Of a stretch of 14,975 bases of DNA, positions 1 through 10,206 are shown in pieces (the first letter of the stretch is position 1; each line of letters begins with the position of its first letter). A program made the position numbers and the translations under genes. The stretch covers positions 1 to 14,975 of the forward strand of contig JAENRP010000619.1 in assembly GCA_024741835.1 (NCBI GenBank), written 5' to 3'. This DNA comes from Diplocarpon mali. Taxonomy: Eukaryota > Ascomycota > Leotiomycetes > Helotiales > Drepanopezizaceae. The notes beneath the pieces were generated by a model. It was not told the origin of the DNA and searched no databases. It was given only the letters and a program-made list of their open reading frames with translations.

Positions 1-2
1 AA

Positions 3-441
3 GACTTTGATAGTTCTGGATTTGATATCAATAAACAGAGAAAACACTGTATTACAATAAGCCTCACTAGAACACATATTTATTATCTACTAACCGAGTT
101 ATACTTATTTACCTATGCCGCAGAAACAGAAAAACTAGCTCAGAGCGATGGGTCATGTAGCACTGTACTGACATCTAAGAAGCAGAACAATCAAAAGACC
201 ATACTGTAGATAGCAGTCCTGTAGAACTCAGGCTATGCGGAAAGGATTCTTGTGTCCTTAGAAGGAGTGAGGCTGAAAAGGTTGCATACGCATCCTACGT
301 TTCCAGACTGCAAGTATTGAATTGGTGGAGTCAGAAGTAATGTGGCATACCTTGAGGAGTAAAAGATCAATTGGATACAACGAAAAATTTCATTTTGAAG
401 ATAAAGGAGATCTGCAAATATTACTTGAGCTTTTCGAATAA
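3..441 (+). pseudogene. Possible remnant of an unidentified coding sequence, frame-shifted and cut by the window edge
   Basis: Three open stretches follow one another on the + strand in different frames. The first runs from the window edge to TAG 207-209 (it reads QRKHCITISLTRTHIYYLL and continues). The second runs from 179 to TAA 338-340 (it includes SEAEKVAYASYVSRLQVLNWW). The third runs to TAA 439-441 (it includes WHTLRSKRSIGYNEKFHFED). Their ends overlap, and their composition looks protein-like, with aromatics and charged residues well mixed. That is what a gene with two frameshifts or unspliced introns would show. I do not recognise the family. Chance open frames in AT-rich DNA are the main alternative, and the upstream part lies outside the window. 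Confidence 0.3.
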
Positions 442-1119
442 CAGAAAATTCATTTGAAGAAGGATTTCTTTTTCAGAAAGTATCTTGGAAAGATAGAATT
501 GACAGCAAATGAACACAAGCCATCAGCTCCTCGTTATCGTCTTTTATCAACTGGTAAACACTTATTTGTTTTACTTCCGGACTCGACGATCATTTTTCAT
601 CAAGTCGCTTTGCATCTCGGGGAAACCTAAAAGCAAGTCAGAGCTCGTACTGTACCGCAGCTCTTGGGCATGATAACCAGAGGTGGTAACCAGGCATGTT
701 TAATTATAGATATGCTTTTCTCAGAGCTTCCGAGTAACAATATTTCTATTGAGCAAAGATATTTTTTACAGTAAGAAAAACGAGAAAACTTGATGTATAT
801 TGCTAGTAGAAAGTTACCAGATAGACGAAGATTTGTGCTCGATTAAGTTAGGCAACAGTGAGTAGTGGGAATCAAAAGTCGGTTTTGCGAAGTTGCAATA
901 AAGAATGCTGCAGATTCAGAGAGTCAACGCAGCAGTGAATCTCTCCAGGAACCAGGACCTGGTTCTTAGCTATCCAATTCGCCTATCATATTGTTGTAAA
1001 TCCTTAGCCCTACTCATAGAGACGTTCTCAGACATAGATATAGCCCATTTATCAGATAATAATTAGCGCGGGTATGTAAGAACCATATGCACATGTAATT
1101 CTTCCATTGAACCAAAGAA
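442..1119. other. Stretch without a supportable gene
   Basis: No long open frame or recognisable RNA is present. A short open stretch near 470-625 on the + strand could continue the relic to its left, but it carries no motif I know. The right part, about 1050-1119, is the expected downstream side of the decayed minus-strand gene, whose last readable frame ends at a stop at 1052-1054. Confidence 0.4.
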
Positions 1120-3470
1120 CAACAATCGTCATAATATGCCACCTATAAGCCCTACTTATCCGTCGTCCCATACGCTCGCAATCTTACAAGGAATCTTGGA
1201 GTACGGGTCAGGCTCGTGGAAATTGAGATCGCGTTCCATATCCAACTTCCTAGATACAAAATGCCAGACGGAACCGTAGAGCTTGTGGATTCGAACTTAT
1301 ATCATATTCATGACATGCAAGAAATCAATCCAAAGATTTTCACTCGGCATATCCGTCTTCTGGTCAGAGACGAAGAAGAGAGTCTTCAAGACCTTGAAGG
1401 AGCGTTGGTCGACCGGGAACGCGTGCTGGACATCTTCCTGCGTCGATTTTACTTCCGTCTTGATATACTTAGCGCCTTCATTCTTAATGCTTGTCTGACC
1501 AATTATCTTGGATTTAGTCTTTGCAGTTGTAGCTATCCTGGATGACCCAGAAGTCGGCGTCGAACAGGTTCAACCCACGCTTCCGTCCTTTTCAAGTTAT
1601 GATTCTTAGAGGGATCCCTCTGCTAGTCGCATGGCCTCGTGATTCTCCTCAGTTCATCTTTTTCCGATGGGTAATAGGTCTTCTTTCCCCCAAACGGGCT
1701 GATTGGAGAACCAAATGGCTCTAAGCCAGCCGAGAAATAATTCATGTTCTGCAGATCACTTTCCCCACGTTGAATTGAGCAAGTACATCCTTCTCGATCG
1801 CCTCGCAGACTTTGGAGAATTCGTAGTCCATAGTGGCTACTCGCGGCCTATTGGAGATCTCCGATTCAGTACTTCTTCGAAAAGTTCTTCAAAGCGCCAA
1901 GGTTTACTTATGTGGTATAGAAACTAATCGCAGAAGTTTTCGTATTCTGAATCTCCTGGGGTAACTTGGAAAGGAGAGGAAAAACCTGGAAAGTAGAGGA
2001 AAAACTTGGAGAAGAGACCTACTGTTAAGCCTCGAGTTCTTCACGAAGTTGTGCAATAATGCCCAGGTCAGAGATGACATTTATTATCTGTGATGAGAGG
2101 CGCGACTTATGCGTGGGCTCAATTATGACTAGGTGTTCCCATTGATCCAAAATATCTGAAGGTCTGACCTTGTGTTTTTTGATAGAATCACAAACGACCT
2201 CAAGAATAAACAAGAGGTCTTCTTATACCTTGTTTTCAGTTGTCAAAAGTACCCCTATAACAGTTGTAGTAGTACAGTAGGGACTTTGAGGTTCCCAGAT
2301 GTAATTGCATCAGAGAGGAGGCGATTCTAAGGCATCATTCTCCATGTTTTGTAACAAACATCTTTGCAGTTGCGAATCAATCACTCGTTCCCAGTAAAGA
2401 GCGTGATGTCGTATCATTTTTAGACCCACGGGGTGATCATGGCCTTTTGTACCTAGCAGCTTCTTGCTTCGATGCTCACTCTGTTCCATCATAACATCTG
2501 TAAAGCAGGAGGACTCTTCCCTCAACGTCCAGATATCATCTTATGCTTCCCTAAGCTTTGAGGTGATGATCCTTTGAAATCGAATATAGTCAATAGTTGT
2601 GGGAAATCGGTATCGCCTCTCGATAGCGATGTTACAGTGGTGGAGTATTCCGATACATTTGTATTGATAGGAGGCAGAGACTTTTGCACAGATAATTGAG
2701 GATCAGTGAAAAAAACTATCTTACTCAAATCATACAGAATCAGCTTGCAGCATTCAACGAGGAAATGTATAATTCTCTCTTGGATCTCGAGACTTAGTAG
2801 ACCATTCCCAGGGCTGATTGCGAATGCTCAATCCGGGTTGCCATCCTCGAATGTATTCTCATCGTCGTCCCATGATATAAGTCTCATATAGGAAGTTGCT
2901 GTATGACCATCCAATAAATGCTGTGCTCACTGAGAAAGGGAACTCCGACGGTGCCACTGGTTATCGTCAGTCCAGTGCGGTCAAAGTTTGAACAAGCTAA
3001 GCACTTAGATGATTAAGCCCTCGACCGTGAAGAAAGTGCAGAGAGCTTCTCCTTAATGTCAAATCCTCAAGGTTAATAATACGCCAGATAAACCAGGTTT
3101 TAAAATAATTTCTCACCCTTGGACGGCCAGCATTTTCTTCACGCTTGAGAGCTTCAAAGTCAGGACGATAGGATGGTGCTTATATGGCTAAGCTTCAAGA
3201 AGAATTGATCTTTGTTGGCTTTTGGTTTTTTCAGCCACCTCTTCCTTGTCATAGCTTCCTGTTTATCAAGAATTTGAGAAAGAAAGCGTAGTCTGACTGG
3301 ATATTCGTGGCTCTGGCCTATGCCTCTAACTTGGCCTCTGTAGAGAAAAGGAAAGAGGATGGCATCGCGATTTGTCCATTCTGTGCGTGCTTCCTGAACC
3401 ACTTTACAGGATCATTCTTGTCAACCCCATCCGTGGTTTGGGTAGCACAAGTTCTGAAGCATTTGACATT
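1120..3470 (-). pseudogene. Decayed copy of a large filamentous-fungal protein family of unknown function
   Basis: Reading the minus strand from high to low coordinates gives collinear blocks in shifting frames. These are 3402-3160 (AILFPFLYRGQVRGIGQSHE), 3179-3000 (YRPDFEALKREENAGRP, then INLEDLT), 2887-2522 (SLEIQERIIHFLVECCKLIL), 2561-2025 (DDIWTLREESSCF, EQSEHR, ALYWERVI, VISDLGIIAQLREELEA), 1831-1742, 1745-1606 (PFGGKKTYYPSEK, then EENHEAMRLAEGSL), and about 1530-1156 (SFKVLKTLFF, WIDFLHVM, KLYGSVWHF, LNFHEPDP). It ends in GRRISRAYRW. From memory these blocks, in this order, match a family of large uncharacterised fungal proteins; I know no function for it. A possible start is the ATG at 3469-3467. 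Stops lie inside otherwise matching frames at 2828-2830 (TGA), 2541-2543 (TAA), 2310-2312 (TGA), 2223-2225 (TAA) and 1297-1299 (TAA), with at least five frame changes. Some frame changes could be introns, but there are too many in-frame stops for a working gene. Confidence 0.78.
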
Positions 3471-6400
3471 TTGAATAGATCGTATATTTTGTGTAAATGG
3501 TGATTAGACCACAAAGGAATGAAGGCAAACTTGACAAGGCAAATCGAAAACGCAGAATACTTTTACATCACCTGATACAACCTCACCCCGCAGCTTTCTT
3601 CTCTTGCTGCCGGCTGTTGATATTAGAAGGATTAGTAGTAAAAGTATTTATTAGGTAAGTTACACTAAAATTAGACTCAACATAGACCGCTGTAGTGGAC
3701 GAGTGGAGAGTAAGCTTTAGAAATAGAGATATTGTTTAATCTAAATCGTTTAAAATTGCATAAGGCCGAGGCACGCACATGTGTCGCATAAAAATTAACC
3801 CGCTGCTTTTGCTTGTTTTGCGAGCTGACTTCCGATTCTTAAATTGCCTCCGAGATAATTGAACCCATACTGATCTTACTTCGTAGCAGTACGGTACGTT
3901 TACCCACTTCAAATGTCAAATTTCTCGTCTTTGCTGCTGCCAAAAAGTTAACAATGTACAAGGGGTATAGGTACCATATTTAGTAACTGAAGATTGCTAA
4001 GTCGATATATCCAAATCGATACAAGCCAGCCACTTTCAGAAAGCATTAGTTAAAAGCTCTCTACTACTAATTGCCCCGTCTCGCCAGGGAATGCAACAGG
4101 GCCTGTTCTCCCTGCGAAAATCGTATTTCATGCATTTTAGGGGTTCAAACTATACCTGTGTAATAAAAATAAAAATATTAGCAGTATTTCGTTCAAAGTC
4201 GAAATAATGTGCAATTCTAGACCGTGCACTCTAGATAATTGGCAATGCTGCTATTATTTCCTTGTTAAGGGGTTAGGCGAGTTATTAAAGCGTATTACAC
4301 TTGACGTCGAGTAAGGTTCAATTAAAGGGCGATTTGTTCTTAAGTCCAACCGGCGTCGAAGTAAAGGATTTGATAGCGTAATCGATCGTCGCGGGAGGTC
4401 TGTTTTATTAGGGTCTTTGGTGTATTTACACCTAAAAAGTCTTGATTTCTAGTTTGAAAAGCGGAGTCAATATAAATTTATCATAAGGAAATACCCTTGC
4501 AACGATCCCCTTTAAATAGAAACCTTTGAAATAGCGCATAGACTGCGAATGTACATTATTTCGGGCATGTACTAAGTAAGTTGACTGTTTCGGGGATATC
4601 GCGACGAGGTATATTTAAGTTTTTGGGATACGTAAATCTGAGGGTTTTGTTTGGCAATGCTATAGGTAAGCGGATATAGGTATATAAAGTCAGCACTGCT
4701 CTGATATCTTATTTCAAACCCGTTCTCGTAAATATTTTCTATTCATAGACTGAATATATATTAGCTTGAATTCGCAGTAGATACTGGCCCTTACCATAGG
4801 ATAAATATTTTAGGGGTATGAAGCTATGAGCCTCCGCTCTTCCCAAGACCTTTTACAGTCAAATTTGGGCTTTTCAGAGAGCACCCCTCGTGGGATGGAA
4901 CGGATTTGTAGCCTACTAAGAAAAAGGGTTATAGAGCAGAGTGCGTTAGCAACTTCTGCCGGCTGGATCACAGGAGAGATTGCTGGCTCATTTGCAGATG
5001 GAGAGTCTTCGAAATTCGAGCTGGATACATGCAAGTATTTATTCAAGGGAAAGTAAGGTTCCTAAAGGGCACGGATCTTGCAGGTATCCCTGTCCCATGT
5101 TGTGCAGATAAATGTTTAATTCTAATCTTAATTCAAAATAGCCGTCCCACTTGAGTTACGTACGTGCGCTACGCATTGTTCTTAACTCCCTGGGTATTTT
5201 AAGAGTCTCTTGGCACCATTGCTCTGCGCTCTAAAATTTGTCGCTGACAAAACAAACACCATGTTTGAATCGTTTGCAGGGGGATTAGAGTGAGTTTGAA
5301 TGTTTACATTAAACATCATATGGCATTTACTGGGCCTTCGACGAAGTAGTTTGTCACAGGCCCAAGCTACACAAAAGCCAATTCATAAGAGCGCCTTAAG
5401 AACTGGCCTATTCTATACACATATTTCTGTTTGCAATAGGGCCATCAAGTATTGCTTATCTATTAATGTGGTGTGATTTACGGATTCTCTGATCTACCTG
5501 CTTATAAGGAAAAGGAGCAGGAGCTAGATAGAAACGCCTTATATTTCTGAACAGAGAGGTACAGTGGTTAATTATTGTTTCCTGTCAACAGAGAGTCTCT
5601 GTATACCTTTGCTTGAATGTTATGTGATCCCTCCGAATTCAAATGAAAATAAATACTATAAAGACCAGGGTGTTACTTAAGTTTATCCTAATCTAGCTGC
5701 ATCTGATATTTCTGTTTCCTCTCTTGATTATAGTTTATAAGCAAGAACAAAAGTGGAATACTCACATGACAGGAAATAATTAGTAACCGCTGTACCGCCA
5801 CATACTAAGGAGATATGGTGGAAGTTCGCTCTTTGTATTGTATACAAGTCTAGCAAAGGCTCTAAGAAGATTCATAGGGCTTTTAGGCTAAAAATCACAA
5901 AGAATAAGCTGATCTTAAGTTCATAAAGCAACTTTTACATTGAATAAGAGCGAATTTTATTTTACAACAGAACTACCAAATAATAATTGGGAATGCAAAA
6001 AATGCTATAGCAAACAGGGTAATAACTTCAAACCCAGTCTGGTGCATCAAGTCATGCTTTATCCAAAGTAGATAGGCATTTCTCTTCATTTAGTCTTGGG
6101 TGATAGCTAGTGAACATACGCGATAGTCGCAAAATAGCTTGTCTAGGCGTCGAGATGCTTCCAACCACTGTAAGAATTAGCATAATAGGTAGAGATCCGG
6201 CTAAAATATTTCAAGCATCAAACCCGGCTGAAACGGTTTACAGTATCTCTAACATATGTTGGTTTTGATTTGATCAGACAACTGGGATGGATTCAACGCC
6301 AAACTTTATTTTGGGTTTCACCCCTAAGGCTTTAGTATAGATCCACGCCCCAAAAGACTAGGCTATTCAAGTCAAGCATGAGAATTAGGAATAGCAAATG

Positions 6401-7330
6401 CACTCTTTAGTGCAGTTCCATTGGATGGATTTGGCCGGTTTTAACCCGTAGCCCGCTGTAATTGGAATAACCTGAATACCAAAAGTCTGAGATTTCTATT
6501 GTTTGATCAGTGACATAAGCTGATTAAGATTTGTACTTCTCGCCTCTTCCTGTTCTGAGGTATTCGTAGAAAGGAATATGGTTGCTTGATTTAGTAACAA
6601 GTGAGCGCACTGACTCTTGGTATTCAGTTTATTTCAGTCAAGGCGCCAAGGATAGTAAGCGAAAGATCCTTACATGGAGATATAGCGATTCAGTATGTAC
6701 GGAATTATGGTTTATCAATTGCAAGGGTGGATGGCAGGGGCATTTCAACTCAAGAAAATAGTTACAAGCCCGAAACCAGATTATATCAAAATCTTTAAAA
6801 ATTTGAATGTTAATAGCATTCATTGACTAGTAAACTTGCCTTTGGGTCGAGGAGCCGAAGAAGGATCGTCTCTAAATTTTATTGAAAGCTTAAATACTAT
6901 ACTTGCAACATTTTAAGCTTAAATCAAATGTGGATCATAATAGAATCGAAGCGCTAAAGGATGCTCCGGTTTGCTGTCTATCTAAGCTAAGCATTTTTCC
7001 TCGTGTTCCACCCCCTTGTTAAATGGCCACAATACGTAACCGCAGTACCTCTTTATAATCTGTGGGGGAACCGACCTCAAATGAAAAAGGATTGGAACGC
7101 GATGTCGTCGTGCGTCGTGTTCTTATGACAAGGCTGTACTACGTAAAGCCGGCTCAATTACGAGCTTTCCAGCTTCTATTACTAGATAGTACTGTATTCT
7201 CAAAAGTTATGATATAAATAAAGTAAGCCCCACCTAGCTGATATATCTTCTCGATTATTTCTACCAGATATCATACCTACTTCTGGCATGCTGATGTATC
7301 TTTCTTCTTTCCATTAATATCTTTAATTCG
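3471..7330. other. AT-rich gene desert
   Basis: About 3.9 kb with only short, unrelated open frames on both strands and no motif I can assign. The sequence is rich in TA-containing words, and isolated GC-rich words with CpG survive (for example around 4300-4400). This resembles old, mutated repeat DNA. The longest frames, at 4810-5056 on both strands and 6601-6798 on the + strand, overlap frames on the other strand and show no conserved block. A perfect 8-base inverted repeat (GAAATAAT / ATTATTTC) lies near 4201-4260. I found no tRNA-like T-arm that folds. The last 100 bases or so must carry the promoter of the gene at 7331, but I see no clear element. Confidence 0.5.
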
Positions 7331-8199
7331 ATGACAATGCAAGGACATTACTTTTGGGTACGGCTATTTATCTGTAGATTATTTTGTGGAAACTGACATT
7401 TGACACAGATACTGCCCATTGTCGCAGGTACTGCCTGGTACACAATGCTACTAACATTCATGATATACTGGCAAGTAATAGGCCGACCTCTCTACCCAAG
7501 TATGGAACCCGGCCAATCCATCGCTTACATCTCCGATATTGGAGCAGGACGGCTCAAACCTCTCTTCGTTACTTGTGCCGCTCTTACCACTGTATCTTTT
7601 AACGCTTCTACCATGGCAGAGACATGGTTAAGGCACTGGGTAGGACTTGAACATAACTTTACGCAGGCAGAGAAGAGGTTATCAATCGTCAGCATACTTT
7701 TCGGCATCTTAGGTGGACAGGCACTGCTTTACTTATCTATTTTTGATACCCAAGACTATCCAAGAGTGCACAATGCGTGTCTGTTTACCTTCATGGGCGC
7801 TTTCGTAGCATCGGCTATATGCAACTGCTGGGAACATGGGAGCCTAGCATCTCGTGGGTCCCAAATTTCATACGATCGGCATCTCAGTACTAACAGCGAC
7901 AGGTGGCCAAGAATATCACGCCTTTCGGGACACGTTCCATATGAAGCTCGCCTTCATCCTCCTGGAGCTTGGGCTGGCCACTGCGTTTATGGCGACTTGG
8001 TCTACGCAGTATTACAATGCCGCCGCAGTAATGGAGTGGAATTTGGCAACTGTCTTTGGGATTCACTGTTAACATCAATCATATCCTAGCAGTGTACCTG
8101 TGCTGACTTGTGCTTACAGTATTCACTTATGCGATCGATCTGTTCCCAGCTCGGCACAATTCAGCGCAATGTTACGAGTCTAAACCTGACGATATATGA
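7331..8199 (+). CDS. Frag1/DRAM/Sfk1-family six-span membrane protein, four exons
   Basis: Spliced CDS: 7331-7357, 7409-7853, 7903-8067, 8120-8199; it gives 238 residues and ends at TGA 8197-8199. The product is a polytopic membrane protein of the family containing yeast Sfk1 (plasma-membrane lipid and PI4-kinase related) and animal DRAM (lysosomal, autophagy); the exact role here is inferred only from the family. Likely membrane spans are residues 10-31, 58-78, 99-122, 131-150, 171-189 and 197-221. Family-like blocks are GRPLYPSMEPGQSIAYISDI (34-53), LKPLF (58-62), WLRH (82-85), LSIFDT (118-123), YYNAAAVMEW (194-203) and IDLFPA (218-223). Without splicing, the frame breaks at 7854 and stops at 8070; splicing restores all family blocks, including the last span. 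The start is the first in-frame ATG; a second ATG at 7337 is possible. No internal stop or damage is seen, unlike its surroundings. Confidence 0.88.
7358..7408 (+). other. Intron 1 (51 bp) of the Sfk1-like gene
   Basis: The donor is GTACGG and the acceptor is ACACAG. A CTGAC branch-site match (7393-7397) lies 11 bases before the end. Splicing joins the nine-codon first exon, ending HYFW, to ILPIVAGTAW. This recreates the usual family N-terminus, in which a short aromatic stretch leads into the first membrane span. Confidence 0.8.
7854..7902 (+). other. Intron 2 (49 bp) of the Sfk1-like gene
   Basis: The donor is GTGGGT. The acceptor is GCGACAG, preceded by the classic fungal branch site TACTAAC (7888-7894). 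It is a phase-1 intron: base 7853 plus 7903-7904 make an Arg codon. Removing it links the fourth span to the block before the fifth span; the two lie in different frames in the genomic DNA. Confidence 0.88.
8068..8119 (+). other. Intron 3 (52 bp) of the Sfk1-like gene
   Basis: The donor is GTTAAC, weaker than the other two. The acceptor is GCTTACAG, with a CTGAC branch match (8103-8107). It is phase 1 again: base 8067 plus 8120-8121 make a Leu codon. Without splicing the frame stops at once (TAA 8070-8072). With splicing it gains 26 residues that complete the sixth span and carry the IDLFPA block expected at this point of the family. Confidence 0.8.
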
Positions 8200-8845
8200 G
8201 ATTCAATTATGGTGAGGGATAATTTTTGATTATGCAAGAGGGCTAATTAGGCGGTAATAAGCGTATCAGACTGAGGTGGTCATCTCTATGACCTGAGCCA
8301 GTACCGACAGCAAGGAAGAGTGACTGGATAGGTAGGTAAGAGGTTTTAACGAAAAAACGAGCTGATGCTTATAAGCTCTGGTGGAGGGCAGATTTGCACG
8401 GGAGCTTCCCTCGCTTGTCCCATCACTTTGCAATGGAAACATTGGCCTTGCATAACGGTTCTGTGCTGGCCAGCACCCAAGTGCTATATACTAGTCTAAC
8501 CATAAACAGAAGCCCCTAGCTGTCGGGGTAATTATCCCCCTTCCCTTGATCATAGTTTGGTCACGGGACCACTCTACTCCTGATTAGGAGTATTAGCTTT
8601 GGGAGCCATCTCTCCTGTACATAAGCAAGAGCTTCGTACAACTTCCATAGTGTAGGAATATAGTGACTATAGGTCACGTGGATGGTCACATGCAAAGCCT
8701 TGGCATAGGTAGCATTACTTTACTCTAGACCTCTCCCTCCTCTTAAAATAATCATCAACGACGAATACAACCAAGAATCGATTCCTTTAGTGTGCACACC
8801 TCGTGAAACCAACACATAGAGAAGAAATGGTGGTTTCTATCTGCT
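8200..8845. other. Intergenic stretch, nothing recognised
   Basis: This is the downstream flank of the Sfk1-like gene. It holds no open frame of note and no recognisable RNA. A CACGTG palindrome lies near 8677, and a short GGGG/CCCC inverted pair lies near 8513-8540. Both are too short to assign a role. Confidence 0.4.
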
Positions 8846-9145
8846 CTAGAAACCTTGGATGGAGACATTTATCTGACGCTTGATATCAATATTCCAGGTG
8901 TACCAACAATAGGTGCTTTCAGACGAGCTTCCATTTAAGAGCTTACTGATGCTTCGTTTGTAAATATCTTTTAAAGTTGTGTTTCTCAGGCGCTCATTTG
9001 CAGCCTTTGATGGTGCCTGAAATCTTGCATACATTCCAATAGTAATGGAAACCCAGGATAAGGGGATGGGTGTGATATAAGGATGAGCTAGTGCTAGAAA
9101 ATTGGAATAAATCAGTTGAGCAGTGGCTACTACAGTACAGCTCAA
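8846..9145 (-). CDS. Hypothetical short ORF, unassigned
   Basis: A 99-codon open frame on the minus strand. Its first half is hydrophobic and could form a membrane span or signal anchor (VATAQLIYSNFLALAHPY, followed by a second apolar patch near SWVSITIGMY). Its second half is basic and polar (KAANERLRNTTLKDIYKRS). I recognise no family. It is the longest open frame in its neighbourhood and could be a small gene, an exon or a relic. Its promoter side faces the retrotransposon about 760 bp away. A chance frame in AT-rich DNA is a real alternative. Confidence 0.2.
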   Translation of the reverse strand: MSCTVVATAQLIYSNFLALAHPYITPIPLSWVSITIGMYARFQAPSKAANERLRNTTLKDIYKRSISKLLNGSSSESTYCWYTWNIDIKRQINVSIQGF

Positions 9146-9904
9146 TTTAAAACAGCTATTGTTACTAACCGACTCAATACAACTAGTAGAGACCTACATA
9201 ACATATAGACTCGCAGTCTTTCCCTAAGATTCACATAACAATAAAAGCTGATCCACAATCAGGGACTAAATGGACCTTTGGCTTCACCAGGCCAGTTTGA
9301 TATAATTTATTCTATGGGTTTTCTACTATACTAGAAAATATATCTCGTCTGCTTGCCAAGATCAATACTCGAAGATTCTCGAAGCCTCAAAATGGAGCCT
9401 GAAAGGCTGATACAGATCAAAGTTCTCGCAGAAAAAGGGGAGGGAGAAGTCGTTGAGCTCTAGGAAATCATATTTATACGTTATTTGATTGACTCGTTCG
9501 ATATGATGCGAATTGAAGATTGTATAGGTTCCAGAATAAGTTCTACCTCAGTAGCGATCTATATATGGAAAATAAAAGGGAACTGACTCTAATCGTACAT
9601 GTACAGCGTTTATTCCAAAGGCTGCACCCCTATTAAACATTAGAAAAAAACCGAACCTTAAGCTGGAGCTGCCCTAGCGTAATCTAGTACTTGTAGCGAC
9701 GCTCTTGTAAGAATTATATTTATAAATATGGGAATCAGTTTTGATCCTCGAATTCCCAGAAGCATAATAATAAAATAATTTTGGGAGTTTGTACGACCAA
9801 AATACGACGCAGTCACGTTGAGAAAAATTGTCAAAGAAACGGAAAATAGCACAGAAATAACAGGGTTAATGAACCTAGGTGTCGCTTGAAATAGACAAGA
9901 AATG
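9146..9904. other. AT-rich left flank of the retrotransposon
   Basis: No assignable gene. A 64-codon minus-strand frame (9658-9852) encodes an apolar, isoleucine-rich peptide (LTIFLNVTASYFGRTNSQNY near its start) that I cannot place. Low-complexity AT-rich DNA can produce such frames by chance. The five bases before the LTR (9900-9904, AAATG) are the expected left half of a target-site duplication; the right half would lie just outside the window. Confidence 0.4.
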
Positions 9905-10028
9905 TGTTAGAAATATATAAGGTACGGAGATTACCGCATAGAGCGGAGGCTAAGGCTTAGTAAGCCAACCTTGTATATATACTACTTTAGCTCTCTAGAA
10001 CTAGAATCTACACCTTTCGATTCTGTTA
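9905..10028 (+). repeat. 5' LTR (124 bp)
   Basis: Direct repeat of 14852-14975, aligned without gaps with 116 of 124 identical bases. All eight differences are transitions; six of them appear mutated in this copy, among them the terminal CA to TA. A TATA-like run (GTATATATAC, 9972-9981) could be the promoter TATA box. The LTR has nested inverted repeats: an outer stem (9913-9923 with the run starting ACCTTG near 9968), CCGC/GCGG, and a perfect GGCTTA/TAAGCC hairpin. At 124 bp this LTR is near the short end for copia elements. Confidence 0.93.
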
Positions 10029-10050
10029 TAGTAGCAATTCCTAGAATCGA
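10029..10050 (+). other. Primer-binding site, complementary to a tRNA 3' end
   Basis: This starts at the first base after the 5' LTR. Its reverse complement reads as the 3' end of a tRNA: CC(A) end, discriminator A, the acceptor strand AATTGCT, a five-base T-stem strand, then the T-loop bases TCGATT. Two bases depart from a perfect tRNA end, and both are TAG where TGG is expected, the same TpG to TpA change seen all over the element. The implied A1:U72 pair is typical of eukaryotic initiator tRNA-Met, but the rest of the acceptor does not match the initiator tRNAs I know, so I leave the tRNA unnamed. Confidence 0.7.
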
Positions 10051-10206
10051 TTAACTTAATTAATCTCTTTAATCTTAAACCTGCTTTTTAGTAAAACACA
10101 ATTATATAATACCTCTTTATATACTCCTATATATATATACCTTCTCCCCCTTTTTACCCTTATTTTTTTTTTACCCCTTTTTTAAAATAACCCTAACTTA
10201 ATAAAA
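10051..10206 (+). other. Retrotransposon leader, pyrimidine-rich
   Basis: Non-coding leader between the primer site and the gag ATG. It has (TA)n near 10128-10140, then C- and T-runs (CTTCTCCCCCTTTTTACCC from 10141), and a run of nine or more T. The long pyrimidine bias on the + strand contrasts with the purine bias of the coding part that follows. It could hold the packaging and dimerisation signals expected here, but I see no specific one. Confidence 0.5.

Noticed and set aside
1216..1545. A 109-codon + strand ORF (and smaller ones at 1542-1927).
   Set aside because: They lie antisense to the recognisable minus-strand blocks of the decayed gene, and the + strand translation has no family resemblance.
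4125..4165. A tRNA T-arm (GGGGTTCAAACT).
   Set aside because: The 3' side does not pair with GGGG, and no acceptor or anticodon stem can be drawn around it.
4826..5056. A LAGLIDADG-like reading (AGWITGEIAGSFADGESS) suggesting a homing endonuclease.
   Set aside because: The spacing of the Gly, Asp and Glu residues does not fit the motif, the ORF is only 76 codons, and an equally long frame runs on the other strand.
6601..6798. A 65-codon frame with a VDGRG string, reminiscent of prolyl-oligopeptidase-like proteins.
   Set aside because: One five-residue match without the catalytic Ser, Asp or His regions is not evidence, and surrounding frames are closed.
7854..8089. A frameshifted or truncated Sfk1-like pseudogene.
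   Set aside because: The frame changes fall exactly at introns with good donor, branch and acceptor sites, and splicing restores the conserved blocks.
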